From positions 982,737 through 1,046,736 of the forward strand of contig NW_006494865.1 in NCBI RefSeq assembly GCF_000471905.2: a DNA stretch of 64,000 nucleotides, written 5' to 3'. Positions 1 through 10,657 of this stretch are shown in pieces. The position numbers were made by a program, and so were the translations under genes. The stretch comes from Amborella trichopoda. Lineage: Eukaryota > Streptophyta > Magnoliopsida > Amborellales > Amborellaceae. A model generated the notes under the pieces. The model saw nothing but the letters and a program-made list of their open reading frames with translations, was not told the DNA's origin and did no database searches. The number at the start of each line of letters is the position of its first letter. Positions within the stretch are counted from its first letter, which is position 1.

Positions 1-109
1 TTTTGAAAGAATCAATAAAGACATCAATTTTACTTATGCTTGTGGGTGAGTCTTGGAGAGAGAAATAGGAGAGAGAAGAAAAGGGTCGGTACCCTTCGAT
101 AAGGTAAGT

Positions 110-465
110 TTCTCTCTCCTCCTCTCTTTCTGTCTCCTCTCTTCTTTTTCTCTTCTCCCCTCTTTCTCTAATCTTCTTTCTCTCTCCTCTACTTTCTCTC
201 TCTCCCCCTTTTTTTCTCATCTCTATCTCTCTTCTTCTGATCTTTATCTTTCTTTCTCTCTCTATTTCTCATCTTTATCTCTCTTTCTCTCTCTTCTTCT
301 CATCTTTATCAATCCTTCTCTCTCTTTTTCTCATCTTTATCTCTTTCTCTCTCTTCTTCTCATCTTTATCTCTTTCTCTCTCTTCTTCTCATCTTTATCT
401 CATCTTTCTCTCTTTCTCTCTCTTCTTCTCATCTCTATCACTCTTTCTTCTCTTCTTTTAACACA
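110..465 (+). repeat. Pyrimidine-rich minisatellite in LTR A
   Basis: The tract is almost pure C and T, with an irregular unit of about 29-32 bases of the form CATCTTTATCTCTTTCTCTC, clearest between 270 and 440. LTRs B, C, D and E have pyrimidine tracts at the same place. The open frame across it is a by-product of the composition (a Ser/Leu/Phe-rich peptide), not a gene. Confidence 0.8.
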
Positions 466-960
466 GTAGGTGAATCTCAACGGTGATTGCATCTTCTCTC
501 TCTCTTCTGTCTAATACAACAGGTGAATCTCAATATCGACTGTATCTTTTCTCTCTCCTTTGTCTAACACAGTTAGCGAATCTCAGCACACCGACTGTAT
601 CTTCTCTCTCCTTTATCTAACACAGTCAGTAAATCTCAGCATCGACAGCATCTTCTCTCTCCTCTTTTTAACACAGTCAGTGAATCTCAGTGTTGACTGC
701 ATCTTCTTTCCCCTCTATTTAACACAATTAATGAATATCAATGTCGATTGCATCTTCTCTCTCTTCTTTTTTTAACACGACCGACGACACTCAACATCGA
801 CTGTGTTCTCTCTTTCTTTGGTTTAACATAGCTGATGATGCTTAGTGCCGACTGTGTTCCCTCTCTTTTCTTTGGCTAACACAATTGGCGATGCTCAGCA
901 CCGACAGTGTCCTCTTCCTTATCTTTGCCTGATACAGCCGGCGATGCCTAGCACCATCTG
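466..960 (+). repeat. Hairpin tandem repeat in LTR A
   Basis: Roughly eight degenerate copies of a unit of about 60 bases. Each contains AACACAGTCAGTGAATCTC followed by a sequence partly complementary to its start (for example CAGTCAGTG...TTGACTG), then a pyrimidine run. The later copies drift to a variant with GATGCTCAGCACCGAC. The same slot in LTRs B and C holds related but different repeat units. Confidence 0.75.
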
Positions 961-1732
961 TGTTTTTCTCACTTCTCTCATACTCTTCTCCTTTCTTTTC
1001 TGCCCCCTCCCTCTTTCTATTCTCTTCTTCTCTTATCTTACTTCTTATTCTTTCTTTATGATCTTCATTTTGTTATTCTTTCGTTTGAATAAGAGGGGTT
1101 GAGATTAGCCTCTCGCGGTCGTTCCATCGTCTAGCCATAATATTGTTGTGCCAGAATTACTGTCCCTACCACAACAGACTAACCATCGTGTCTAGCTAGT
1201 CAGTATCAGTATTGACGTCTAGCAGTAATCCTGTTGAGCCGGTCAAAGTTACCGAGCTCGTTTTACTACCACATCAGGGCAATCACTCACCAGTTAGTCA
1301 CTGTGCTGATCTCCCCTCCTGGTCAAATTCTTCTCTCCCCCATATTTCTTCTCTGATTCTCCTGTTCTTCTTTTGAATGTGCAAGCTTGTTGACATTCAC
1401 CAAAAAACAGGTTTGTTGACCCACCTGTCTTATAATATTTTCCATATGTGTCTGAATGCAGAAAACAAGAGAATACAAGCCAAGGGAGGCAATTTCGAGC
1501 CAATTTTATTATTGGGGGGATTTCTTCGTGTTCTAAGAGGGTGCCCACGCGAGCCAACATGAGTAAGTCCCGAACCCACCTTAAATTTCTCTCTCATTGG
1601 TTGGTAATACTTACCCTTGTTCTGGAACGAGGTTCCCGAGAGAGTGATGTCAAAGTCTCAGGTCTCCCTGAAATTGAGACGCGTGTCGCCCGATCATCCA
1701 GATCCGGAGGACGAGATCAAGGCACATAACCA

Positions 1733-3484
1733 GTGGGAGATGTACTTATACGAAGACTTCCAATCTGACCGAGGAGGTGCCGGGGTGGTGTTCTTGACCC
1801 AAAAAGAGGAGTATTGCCTCTCTCTTTCTCTCTCACCGAAGCCTTCGCTCTGGACTTGGACCAACTCAAGATCTATGGCGACTCTGAGTTGGTCATTCGC
1901 CAGCTCAAAGGAATATATGACGTGAGAAAAGACACTCTCAAGCCTTATCACGATATTACAAAATCGTATATGGCCCAGTTTGAGGATGTATCCTTGAGTC
2001 AAATCCCTTGGAGGCTAAACTCGCAAGCTGATGCACTTGCAAAACTCAGGGCTACAATTCAATTATCCTCATCAAAACCTACACTTGTCTGGGTGGCAGA
2101 GTGGAGACACATTGAACTGAGAACCGAGGTAAACGCTGATGATGAGAGAAATATCTTCCCTGAGTGAACTCCTTATCCATTCGGAGCACTTCTATCAGCC
2201 AAAGAAATTATCGAGACTGAACATGAAATAGCATGGGGTCAAGGACTTAAGGTTCGAAATCAAGAACCGTAGTTCTTCAACCCAATATGCATGGAAATTG
2301 AGTAGGTAGAAGATTGGAGAGAGCCCATCACTAGTTTTCTAAAACATGGTAGACTCCCGGAAGACCGTGTCGTGTGCAATAGTATACGTTGAATGTTTAC
2401 CAAGTATACCCTCCTTGAAGTAGATGTTATCTTTAGACGGTCATTTGACGATATTCTTCTTAGATGTGTGGACTCGTAAGAAGCAAATAAGGTCTTGAAA
2501 GAAGAACACTTAGGCATTTGTGGATTGCATCAGTCTGGCGCCAAGCTCTATGAATTAATATGTATATTAGGATATTATTAGCCTTCAGTGATGGCTGATT
2601 ACATAAATTATCCTAAGAAGTGCTAGGTGTGCTAAATACTCTTGAGTCTTGCTCATCAACCTCCAGAGCCCTTACACCCTAAACTGGCATCATGGCCCTT
2701 CTCACAATGGGGTATGGACATTGTAGGGCCTATTGACCTCCGTTAGCAATGGGTCATGTATTTATTCTCCCTACAACAGATTATTTCTCCAAATGGGCTG
2801 AGGCGGTCCCACTCAAGCAAGCTCCTGGGGCTACCGTGGCCAACTTCGTGCGGCATCACATCATATACTGGTTTGGAGTGCCTCACCAGATTATATCTAA
2901 CAATGGCCCTCAGTTCAAGAGTCATTGCATTGATCACTTGGTTAATTAGTTCGGTTTCGAGTGGAGTTACTATGCATCGTCCTCGAGATAATGGAATAGC
3001 CGAAGCTTTCAATAAGACCCTGTGAAACGTTTTAAGGAAATCGGTATCAAAGGCGAAGAAGAACTGGCATGAGAAGCTTCATGAAGCCTTGTAGGCCTAT
3101 CGCACTACCACACAAAATGCCATAGATTCCACTCCTTACTCCCTAGTCTATGGGGGTGAATTAGTTTTAGCTCTTGAAATTCCAATCCCTTCATTACACC
3201 TCGCTATACATCAAGGATTAACCGAAGATGAAAGAGTCAAACTTCAGTATCAAGAGTTGGATGCTCTCAATGAAAAGAGGTTGAAGGCTCAGTAGAACCT
3301 CGAACTCAACCAGGGAGAATGAAGAGGGCCTTTAACAAGTCAGTCAAAGTCCGCGCATTTGCCTGTGGGGATCTGGTTTTAGCCGTTATGAAGCCGAATG
3401 TTATGCATGGGCTGCGAAAGGGAAGTTTGAACCCAAGTGGGAAGGTCCCTTTATAGTTAAGAAAGTCTCACCAAATGGAGCCTT
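1733..3484 (+). pseudogene. Archaeal-like RNase H plus integrase remnant (first block of element I)
   Basis: The block starts directly after LTR A with a peptide resembling EMYFDGAFQSDRGGAGVV, the opening of the second, archaeal-like RNase H of Tat elements. It continues with ELVIRQLKGIYDVRKDTLKP and SQADALAKL, which are typical of that domain. Integrase follows from about 2380: a zinc-binding region, WPFSQWGMDIVGPI around 2700, VFILPTTDYFSKWAEAVPLK around 2760, and a C-terminal region up to about 3480. Integrase would join element DNA to the target. At the right edge the sequence passes straight into the pol N-terminus of the next block. The remnant has many breaks and is a fossil. Confidence 0.8.
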
Positions 3485-4900
3485 GTGGTTGATGAAAAGA
3501 CCTCTAAAAATAACGAGGAAGAATTGAAAGAGGCCCCAGAAGAATGGGAAGAAGGCGGTCAAGCTACTACTAATGAGCTTGAAGAAATAAATCTAGGAGA
3601 TGAAGCCGACGTTAGGCCCACTTTTATCTTGGCAAATAAGTCTTCAGAAGAGAAAGAAAATTTCACTTCTTTCTTACAAGCAAATCAAGACGTCTTTGTT
3701 TGGCATTACCATGAGAAGTCTTAGTTAGATCCTTAGGTCATCGTTCATCATCTAAGCATCGATCCGACTATCAAACCCGTCTAATAGAAATTTAGGAGGT
3801 TTAGGCCGGACCTCGAGATGCAGTTAGACGCCGAGGTGACCAAACTCAGACAAGCAGGCTTCATTTGAGAAGTCAAGTACCTGAAATGGCTAGCAAATGT
3901 TGTTCCAATCAAGAAGAAAAATGGTCAAATCAGGGTTTGACTTTCCAAGGATGACTTCCCATTGCCATTTATCGAGATGCTCATTGACTCAATGGCTCAC
4001 TGTCAAATCTTTTCCTTCATGGATGGTTACTCCGGGTATAACCAGATACGGATGACGCCTGAAGATGAAGAAGCCACTACATTCTTAACTCCGAAAGGGA
4101 TCTTCTGTTACACGATGATGCCTTTTGGATTAAAGAGTGCAGGTGCCACATACCAGAGAATAAAGACAACCATCTTCAAAGACATGATGCACAAAGAGGT
4201 GGAGTACTATGTAGATGATTTGGTGGTCAAATCCAAAGAGACGGATGCTCATATGAGAGAACTTGAAAAGGTATTTCACCGATTACACCTTCATCAACTT
4301 AAAATGAACCTGCTAAAATGAGCCTTTGCTGTGCGTTCAGGAAAATTATTGGTCATTGTCAGACATTGATGGCTTGAGGTTGAGCCAGTCAAGATCAAGC
4401 CAATCCAGGAAATGTCGTCATCAACTACACTTCGAGAACTGCACTCTCTCTAAGGGCAGCTGGCGTACATTTGCTGGTTCATCTCAAATATTTTAGGTCG
4501 TTCTAAACCCTTTACTCACCTCTTAAAGAACGATACCCCATTCATCTGGGATCAAGCATGTCAGAAAGGTCTTGATGACATTAAACAATATCTACTCAAC
4601 CATCCGGTACTCTCTACACCTGTGCTGGGAAACCTCTAAATCTATTTGTGACAGCTCTGGATGAGTCACTCAGGGCATTGTTGGCCCAAAACATTGAAGA
4701 GGGAAAAGAAATAACGCTATACTATCTCAGCCACAGGATGTAAGGGGCCGAGAAGAAGAAGATGTGCTTGGCTCTAATCTTCACAATCCAAAAACTCTGT
4801 CATTACTTGCTTGGTCATGAAGTAAAGCTTATATCAAAAGTAGATCCTGTAAAGTTTCTCATGACACACCCATGCATGTCGAGACGTCTTGCTAAATAGG
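3485..4900 (+). pseudogene. Pol N-terminus, reverse transcriptase and RNase H remnant (second block of element I)
   Basis: An acidic pol N-terminal stretch (EAPEEWEEGGQ, about 3530-3560) matches the one at 24400 in element III. The RT core follows: FSFMDGYSGYNQIRM (about 4012-4056), FCYTMMPFGLKSAGATYQR (about 4105-4160), and the catalytic motif YYVDDLVV (4205-4228). The thumb and first RNase H run to about 4890 (YLSHRM-like, HYLLGHEVKL). In a live element this polyprotein makes cDNA from the element RNA in virus-like particles. This copy is broken in several places. Confidence 0.85.
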
Positions 4901-4905
4901 CATTA

Positions 4906-5610
4906 TTGCTGATGGAATTCGATTTCACGTATGTCCCACAAAAGGCCATCAAGGGCCAAGCCTTGGCAGATTTTCTCCCATCTCACCCTGTATTGACAGA
5001 ATCTCCTTTATCAAGCGACCTCCTTGATGAAGAAGTATTATGCACTGAGCTTGCACATGTGTGGGAAATCTACATCGACGGAGCCTTTCAAGCAGACTGT
5101 GGAGGTGCCAAAGTGGTAATCCTAACCCCGAACGAAGGAGTGTTGCTGCTTTCTTCCTCACTCGCCGAGGTTGGTTCTCACAATGAGGTAGAATATCAAG
5201 CCCTTATAATTGGGATGGAAATAGCCTTCGAACTAGACTTGGAGCAGCTCAAGATCTATTGCAACTTTGAGTTGGTAATCCGGCAACTCAAAGGGTTTTA
5301 TGACGTGAGAAAAGACACTCTCAAGCCTTATCACGATACTGCAAAATCTTATATGGCCCAATTTGAGGACGTATCCTTGAGTCACATCCCCAGGAGGCTG
5401 AACTCACAGGCTGACGCACTTGTGAAACTCGGTGCTACAATTCCGTTGTTCTCATCGGGACCCACTCTTGATTGGGTGGCAGAATGGAGACACATTGAAC
5501 TAAGAACCGAGGTCGATGCTGATGATGAGAGAAATATCTTTTCAAAATTCCGTCCTTATCCATTCGGAGCGCTTCTATCAGCTAAAGAAGTAATTAAGAC
5601 AGAACAATAA
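4906..5610 (+). pseudogene. Archaeal-like RNase H remnant of element I
   Basis: This is one of the longer open stretches in the window. Visible motifs in order are QALADFLPSHP (connection region), EIYIDGAFQADCGGAKVV (start of the RNase H fold), HNEVEYQALIIGMEIAFEL (second acidic region), ELVIRQLKGFYDVRKDTLKP, and NSQADALVKL near the C-terminus. A second RNase H of archaeal type is an established marker of the Tat lineage. It is flanked upstream by the RT and RNase H remnant and downstream by integrase. Confidence 0.85.
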
Positions 5611-5614
5611 ATGG

Positions 5615-6960
5615 CACGAAGTTAGGGAGCTAAGGTTCGAACTCAAGAACCAGAATTCTTTGACGCAATATGCTTGAAAATTGAGCAGATGGAAGATTGG
5701 AGAGAGCCCATCATTAGTTTCCTAAAACAAGGCAAGCTCTTGGAAGATTGTGCCGAATGCAACAACATACGTCAACATATGTCAAATGTCTACCATGTAT
5801 ACCCTCCTTGAAGGAGATGCCCACTTCAGACGATCATTTGACGGTATTCTTCTTAGATGTGTGGACGTCCTAGAAGTAAACAAGGTGCTACAAGTAGTCC
5901 ACTCAAGCATTTGTGGAATACATCAGTCTGATTCTAAGCTCTATGAACGAATACATAGGTTGGGATACTATTGGCCTTCTATGATCACAGATTCCTTAAA
6001 CTATGCTAAAACGTGCCAAGTATGCCAAATCCATTCAAGCCTTGTTCATCAGCATCTAAATTCCTTACACCGTAGAGTGGCATCGTGGTCCTTCTCACAT
6101 TGGGGTATGGACATCGTAGGGCCTATTGACCCTCCATCAGCAATGGGTCATGTCATCATTCTAGCCGCAATATATTATTTCTCCAAGTGGGCTGAAGCGG
6201 TCCCACTAAAGCACTTTCTTGGGACAATAGTGGCTAACTTCATCTGACACCACATTATATACCGGTTTGGGGTCCCTGACCTGATTATATCTGACAATGG
6301 TCCCCAATTTCGAAGTCATAATATTGATCGCTTGGTTAACCAGTTTGGTTTTGAGTGGAAGTACTCGACTATGTACCACCATTGGGCAAATGGATTAGCT
6401 GAGGCCTTCAATAAGACCTTGTGGAACGTTTGATAAAAATCGATATCAAAGACAAAAAAGAATTGGCATGAAAAGCTTCCTGAAGCACTATGGGCTTATC
6501 ATACTACTACCAGAAATTCTACTAATTCCACTCCTTATTCTCTAGCCTACGGCGATGAAGCAGTTTTCCTCTTGAAATTCAAATTCCTTCACTGCGAGTC
6601 ACAGTACATCAAGGGTTAACCGAAGATGAGAGAATCAAGCTCCAGTATCAAGAATTGGATGCACTCGATGAAAAGAGAGTAGAGTCTCAGCAGAACTTTG
6701 AACTGAACAAAGGCAGAATGAAGAGGGGTTTTGACAAGTCCATCAAGGTTCGCTCATTCACCTGTGGCGATCTAGTTCTTGTTGTGAAAAGGCCTATTGT
6801 TATGCATGGCCGACGTAAAGGTAAGTTTGAACCTAAGTGGTGGGGTCCCTTTATAGTAAAAAAGGTCCCGCCAAATGGAGCCTACATTTTGACACATCCT
6901 GATGGAGAGGAGGCAATGCCCCCTATCAATGGGTGATACCTAAAGAAGTACCATCCGTGA
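5615..6960 (+). pseudogene. Integrase remnant of element I (second copy)
   Basis: The order matches a Ty3/gypsy integrase. A histidine/cysteine zinc-binding region lies at about 5890-6035 (HSSICGIHQSD ... CQVCQIH). The catalytic core has GMDIVGPI near 6104-6127, SDNGPQF near 6290, and NGLAEAFNK near 6389. A C-terminal part with KFEPKWWGPFIVKKVPPNGA (about 6826-6890) and the ending HPDGEEAMPPING follow. It is the same domain as the block at 2380-3480 and is broken. It marks the end of the sense-coding part of the element. Confidence 0.85.
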
Positions 6961-7489
6961 TGCATATGTTAAGAAAAGAAACTCAATGCAAAGCAAGAAA
7001 AATAGTCCAAACAAATTCTAACTCTTTTTAGTGAAATAAAGAGTGAATTACAAATTACAAGCTAAAAGCTTATTATTAAGGAGATTACAAGTCTCTTGCA
7101 TCTGACGATAAGTGGACGGTTACAAAACAAAACCTGTAATATTGCTCTTCATTTGAGGATAAGAGGACGGCTGCAAACCAAAACCTGTAATATTGCTCTT
7201 GCATTTGAGGATAAGAGGATGGTTTCAAACCAAAACATGTAATAATACTCTTGCATTTGAGGATAAGATGACGGTTACGGGCTAAAAAAAAATGTCTGCC
7301 CCATGAAGAAGAAGCGAAACCACTTGGAGAAGTTATAGCTTCAATTCATTAGACGAGTACCAACAGAGGGAACGGTTACAAGCCAGAAGAAGAACCCAAC
7401 CATTTCTGAGTCAACTTAAATTCATCTGACGAGTAAGAGGATCATTACAGGCCAGAAGACGAAGCAAAAACCACTTAGAGTAGTTAGCC
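6961..7489 (+). repeat. Short tandem repeat after integrase
   Basis: Four to five imperfect units of about 52 bases lie between about 7080 and 7290. Each contains CTTGCATTTGAGGATAAGAGG followed by a GGTTACAAACCAAAACCTGTAAT-like stretch; looser copies continue to about 7480. A related, more degraded array occupies the same place after integrase in element V (60640-60890). No sense gene is seen here. The repeats end where the antisense frame begins. Confidence 0.7.
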
Positions 7490-7849
7490 TCAGTTTATCC
7501 GACGTGTATAACAAACATACAAGCCAGAGATCTCATCTGATGTGTATATCAAACATACAAGGTGGAATCCATTCGACGTGTGTATCAAACATAAAAAGAA
7601 GGCTGCTCTGGTAAGGAACTGGCCTATGATGGATAGCATACCCTGTTCACAGTGGATGCCCTTCCACAGAACAACATGGACTTCACTGTTGTCCTGGAGG
7701 ACTTGGCTTCCAACAAGTATCACAAGCCATGCCTTACCATCATTCACCACCATTTGTCGGCTCATGCCAGCAACGCACATAAATAGCGCCATAACCCTCG
7801 CATGAAAATTTTTGTGACATGCAGGTAGCACTGTGCATCTCATGACGTG

Positions 7850-8250
7850 CCACAGGCACTAATGAGCACCGTTTGAAGCCAGTGCCAGTTGTGTCCACCA
7901 AAGGCCAGTGTCGGTTGTTCTCCCAACTCCTAGCGCTGGTTGCCTCTCTCGGGGTTCAACAACAACTGTTTCAGCACTGGTTACAACCATCAACACCGAT
8001 TGTGCTTCTGTTAGCACCGGCTTCTTCGTGACTGTTCATCTCTAGAGACTCTTCATTTTCAAAGCCCAAGTCTCGCACTTCCTTAACGATCGTACGATTT
8101 CCAAGCGCAACCATCCACCGCCTGCGACAGTTCACCTCCTATAACCATTCGCTGCCCCCAACTGTCCACCTTCTGCGACGGTCCACCTCCCACAACCATT
8201 CGCCTTCCCCACGACGGTTCACCTCCGGTGACCGTTCCTCTGCCCCTGAC
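7850..8250. repeat. Degenerate repeats within the antisense leader region
   Basis: Two short families lie here. GTGCCAGTTGTGTCC-like units occur at 7860-8030, related to the AGCACCGACTGTGTT units at 8930-9260. At about 8100-8250 there are CGACGGTTCACCTCC-like units, with relatives at 61380-61500. No sense gene is supported. Confidence 0.5.
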
Positions 8251-8777
8251 CATTTAGTTGCTCGCTGAAACTTCGGCCTCCCGCTCGAAAACTCACTGAA
8301 AGACTTCCCCCGCCTGTATTTTTGGCTGAGAAGTCTTCAGAACCTCGTCTAAAACTTTTGCAACTTACCTTAGGTCTCCGGGAAACCTCTGCGAAGTCAC
8401 AACAACACCGGGACCCTTAACACCCCCGAAAAACTCCCCAAGGACATGCATAAATTCCCATTGTCGCACTTCCTTCCTCTTCCACCCTCGAACTACCACG
8501 CTAGAGTTCTTCTATCTCCCAAAAATCCCCTGTGCTAACTGAAAAACTTCTGCAACTTCTACAAATCACCAACAGAAATCTTGCTTTGCAAAAAAGACCT
8601 TTCCTCCAAAACCTTTGATGGAGTCCCATTATTTTCCAAAAGTCCCTACAAAACCTTTGCTGGAATCCCTTGCCTACTTGCCCGAGCTTCTACCAGGCAC
8701 CCTCTGCTCACTGCTAAATTTTTGGTTAAGTCTTTTTTACCTTTGGTGAAAAATGGAGAAGATGGGGTTTTACCCCC

Positions 8778-8786
8778 CTTATATAG
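8778..8786 (-). promoter_or_regulatory. TATA box of the antisense unit (element I)
   Basis: The minus strand reads CTATATAAG, a near-ideal plant TATA box, about 35 bases before the conserved leader CACCAAAGGTAAAA. Corresponding TATA boxes occur at the same place in the antisense units of elements IV and V. Confidence 0.65.
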
Positions 8787-8889
8787 CCTACATTACCCTC
8801 AAATGTCCCTCACAAATTGGTAATCCAGCCATGTCTAAGGAAAGCCAAACGACGATGAGCCAAGTCAGGCTTTGACCGGAGCCCCGAGG

Positions 8890-9265
8890 CAACTCTCATC
8901 GCCATCTGTATGAATCCATACTCAGTGCCGATTGAGTTTCAACAACCCTAGCACCGGTTGTTTTTAAAGAACTCAGCACCGACTATGTTCAAATGATAGC
9001 AGAGGTCGTTCCCAGCACTGGCTGAGTTTCAACAACCCTAGCGCCGATCGGTTTCAAGCAACTCAGTACCAGCTGTGTTCAAACGATAACACAGGTCATC
9101 CCCAACGCCTGTTGAGTTTCAACACAACCATAGCATCGGTCGTTTGCTAGGCAACTCAGCGCCGGCTGTGTTCAAATGATAACGCGGGTCCTCCACAATG
9201 CCGGTTGTGTTTTTTAAGACTCAATGCCGGCTGAACTCTCACAAGGAATAATGGTTCTTGTACCT
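8890..9265. repeat. Tandem repeat upstream of the antisense promoter (element I)
   Basis: Imperfect units of about 110 bases alternate AGCACCGACTGTGTTCAAA, GATAACGCAGGTC and GAGTTTCAACAACCCTAGC. The motif AGCACCGACTG is also the core of the hairpin repeats in LTR B. In elements IV and V the same slot, just upstream of the antisense TATA box, holds tandem repeats of different sequence. Confidence 0.7.
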
Positions 9266-9269
9266 AGCG

Positions 9270-9660
9270 CCGACTGTATTTTAAGAAGCATAAGCCGAAG
9301 TCATGTGTCTTATCGCTATCCCCAGTGAGGTTAAACCGTGACCCTAACCTATTGCCCCCAGCCCCCAGCAAAGTGGAACCTAGGTCGATCAAAATCAGGT
9401 CATGACTGCTCATCCCCAGTAAGAGAGCCACACTTCTACTACAACGTATTATCCTCAATAGGGTTAATATCATTTTTACTGCTGCAACCCTCAGAGGTCT
9501 GCCTCATGCTTATTTATTTTTACCCGCATTTATCCCCCCTTCCCCAACAAGGTCAACTTTCTTATATGGACCCTTCATTGGGCTTAACAATTTTATCTCT
9601 AGGGAGTTAGAGTACTACCCAAAGACTTATTCCCCATGGAGACTCACTTACATGGTGACA
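9270..9660. other. CCCCAGTGAG-type module of the 3' region (element I)
   Basis: The stretch carries scattered ATCCCCAGTGAGGTT and ATCCCCAGTAAGAGAG copies and ends with CCCCATGGAGACTCACTTACA. Matching modules occur at 14935-15310, 54300-54640 and 62370-62640. I see no gene in it. Confidence 0.55.
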
Positions 9661-10070
9661 CACAACCATGGTCCATCCTGCATGACCTTAAACTGCATTG
9701 CTAGGGTCCGCGCTGCACGACCTTAAACTGCACAAGCTTTGGATTAAGTGCATGACCCTAAACTGCATGGTCCAAACTTTATAACCATAAACTGTACCGG
9801 AGGTCTAGCTGCACGACCTAAAACTACACGGTCCAAGCGATACGACCCTAAACCGTAGTACATGTCCTAGACGCATGACGTTAAAAGGCTTAGCACCATG
9901 GTTTAAACTATATGACCTTAAACTATAACGGAGGTCTAGTTACACGACCATAAAACTGCATGGTTCTAGTTGTATGACTTTAAACTGCATAACCACGGTC
10001 CAAGCTATATAACCTTAAACCATAGTGCATGTCCTTGCTGCATGACAATAAAGTTCTTTGAACAGGTTTG
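9661..10070. repeat. GACCTTAAACTG tandem array (element I)
   Basis: About twelve units of 27-40 bases are built on the core TGACCTTAAACTGCA, alternating with CATGGTCCAAACTATATGACC and GGTCTAGTTGCACGACC. A shorter patch of the same units lies at 10425-10600. Equivalent arrays are at 15340-15710, 53885-54290 with 54640-54870, and 62640-63090. The array has no coding potential. Confidence 0.8.
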
Positions 10071-10424
10071 GGAGGCAAGACCTTAAACTCACCACCATAT
10101 ACGCACACACCTATTACGTGTATCATCGAGCAAATATTTTCTAACCTACCCGTTCATGTGTGCTCACCACCTTCACTACCTGCCCAGTGAGCCCATTCAT
10201 TTCATCTTCCTTCATCATTCTTGAGTGAGTCTCACCCACGCTCACAAAACGCCGATCCATCCTGCCACCCATACTGGTCATAAAATAGTGGGTCACCACT
10301 TTCCACGTTCCATTCATACATCATCCATCTATCATAAGCAGCCTTGTGCCATCTCCCAAAAAAAGTGAGCTAAAACCACTACCATACTCACTCCATGGCC
10401 TCTACAGATTACCATTCATCAGCA
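10071..10424. other. Spacer module of the 3' region (element I)
   Basis: The spacer lies between the two patches of GACCTTAAACTG repeats. Shared landmarks with the copies at 15711-16040, 54880-55340 and 63110-63440 are a start like CACACGCACATGCC, then CCCATTCAT, CCAGTGAGTCTCACCC and CTCCATGGCCTCTACAGA. No convincing gene is seen. Confidence 0.5.
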
Positions 10425-10600
10425 CGGTCCAAACTATATGACAATAAACTGTAGAGGACGTCTAGTTGTACGACCCTAAACTACACAGCACAAGCTATAT
10501 GACCTTAAACTCTAGTGCACTTCCTAGCCGCATGACGTTAAAAGGGTTTGCACAGCGCCCGAAGGCATGACGTTAAACACGTCTTCATAAAAATAACGGG
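10425..10600. repeat. Second patch of GACCTTAAACTG repeats (element I)
   Basis: About four units of the same family as the main array, ending in GGCATGACGTTAAACACGTC. The patch sits just before the block with the conserved minus-strand frame. The same arrangement is seen at 16045-16150, 55330-55425 and 63450-63545. Confidence 0.7.
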
Positions 10601-10657
10601 CATGGTGTATACCTTAATAAGGGAACATCATGAGTAAAAATGACGGATGGGGCATGG

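Larger units (their letters stand above)
1..1732 (+). repeat. LTR A, downstream part (R and U5), truncated by window edge
   Basis: The segment matches the downstream parts of LTRs B and C. Shared landmarks are a leader ending in a GGTAAGT-like site near 101-109, a long pyrimidine tract, a hairpin tandem repeat, a block beginning GGTTGAGATTAG near 1096, the block CATATGTGTCTGAATGCAG near 1443, and the terminal block GAGATCAAGGCACATAACCA. The LTR end is placed at 1732 because all five LTR copies share a terminal block of the form GGCAC..AACCA or GGCACCTGACC and diverge right after it. The TATA box and U3 of this copy lie outside the window. Confidence 0.75.
7490..8786 (-). pseudogene. Antisense transcription unit of element I
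   Basis: On the minus strand a TATA box (8778-8786) is followed by a leader with CACCAAAGGTAAAA, a long region without a clear frame, and an open stretch at 7490-7843 of 117 residues. That frame contains GSQVLQDNSEVHVVLW (7664-7711) and then GIHCEQGMLSIIGQFL. The same motif is found on the minus strand in element V (13 of 16 residues identical) and, more weakly, in element IV. Antisense open frames with their own promoters between integrase and the 3' LTR are known in Tat-lineage elements. I do not recognise the protein. The unit is degraded. Confidence 0.6.

Noticed and set aside
53-469. 138-residue plus-strand frame rich in Ser, Leu and Phe
   Set aside because: It is the translation of a pyrimidine tract in LTR A. 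Similar frames appear in the pyrimidine tracts of the other LTRs.
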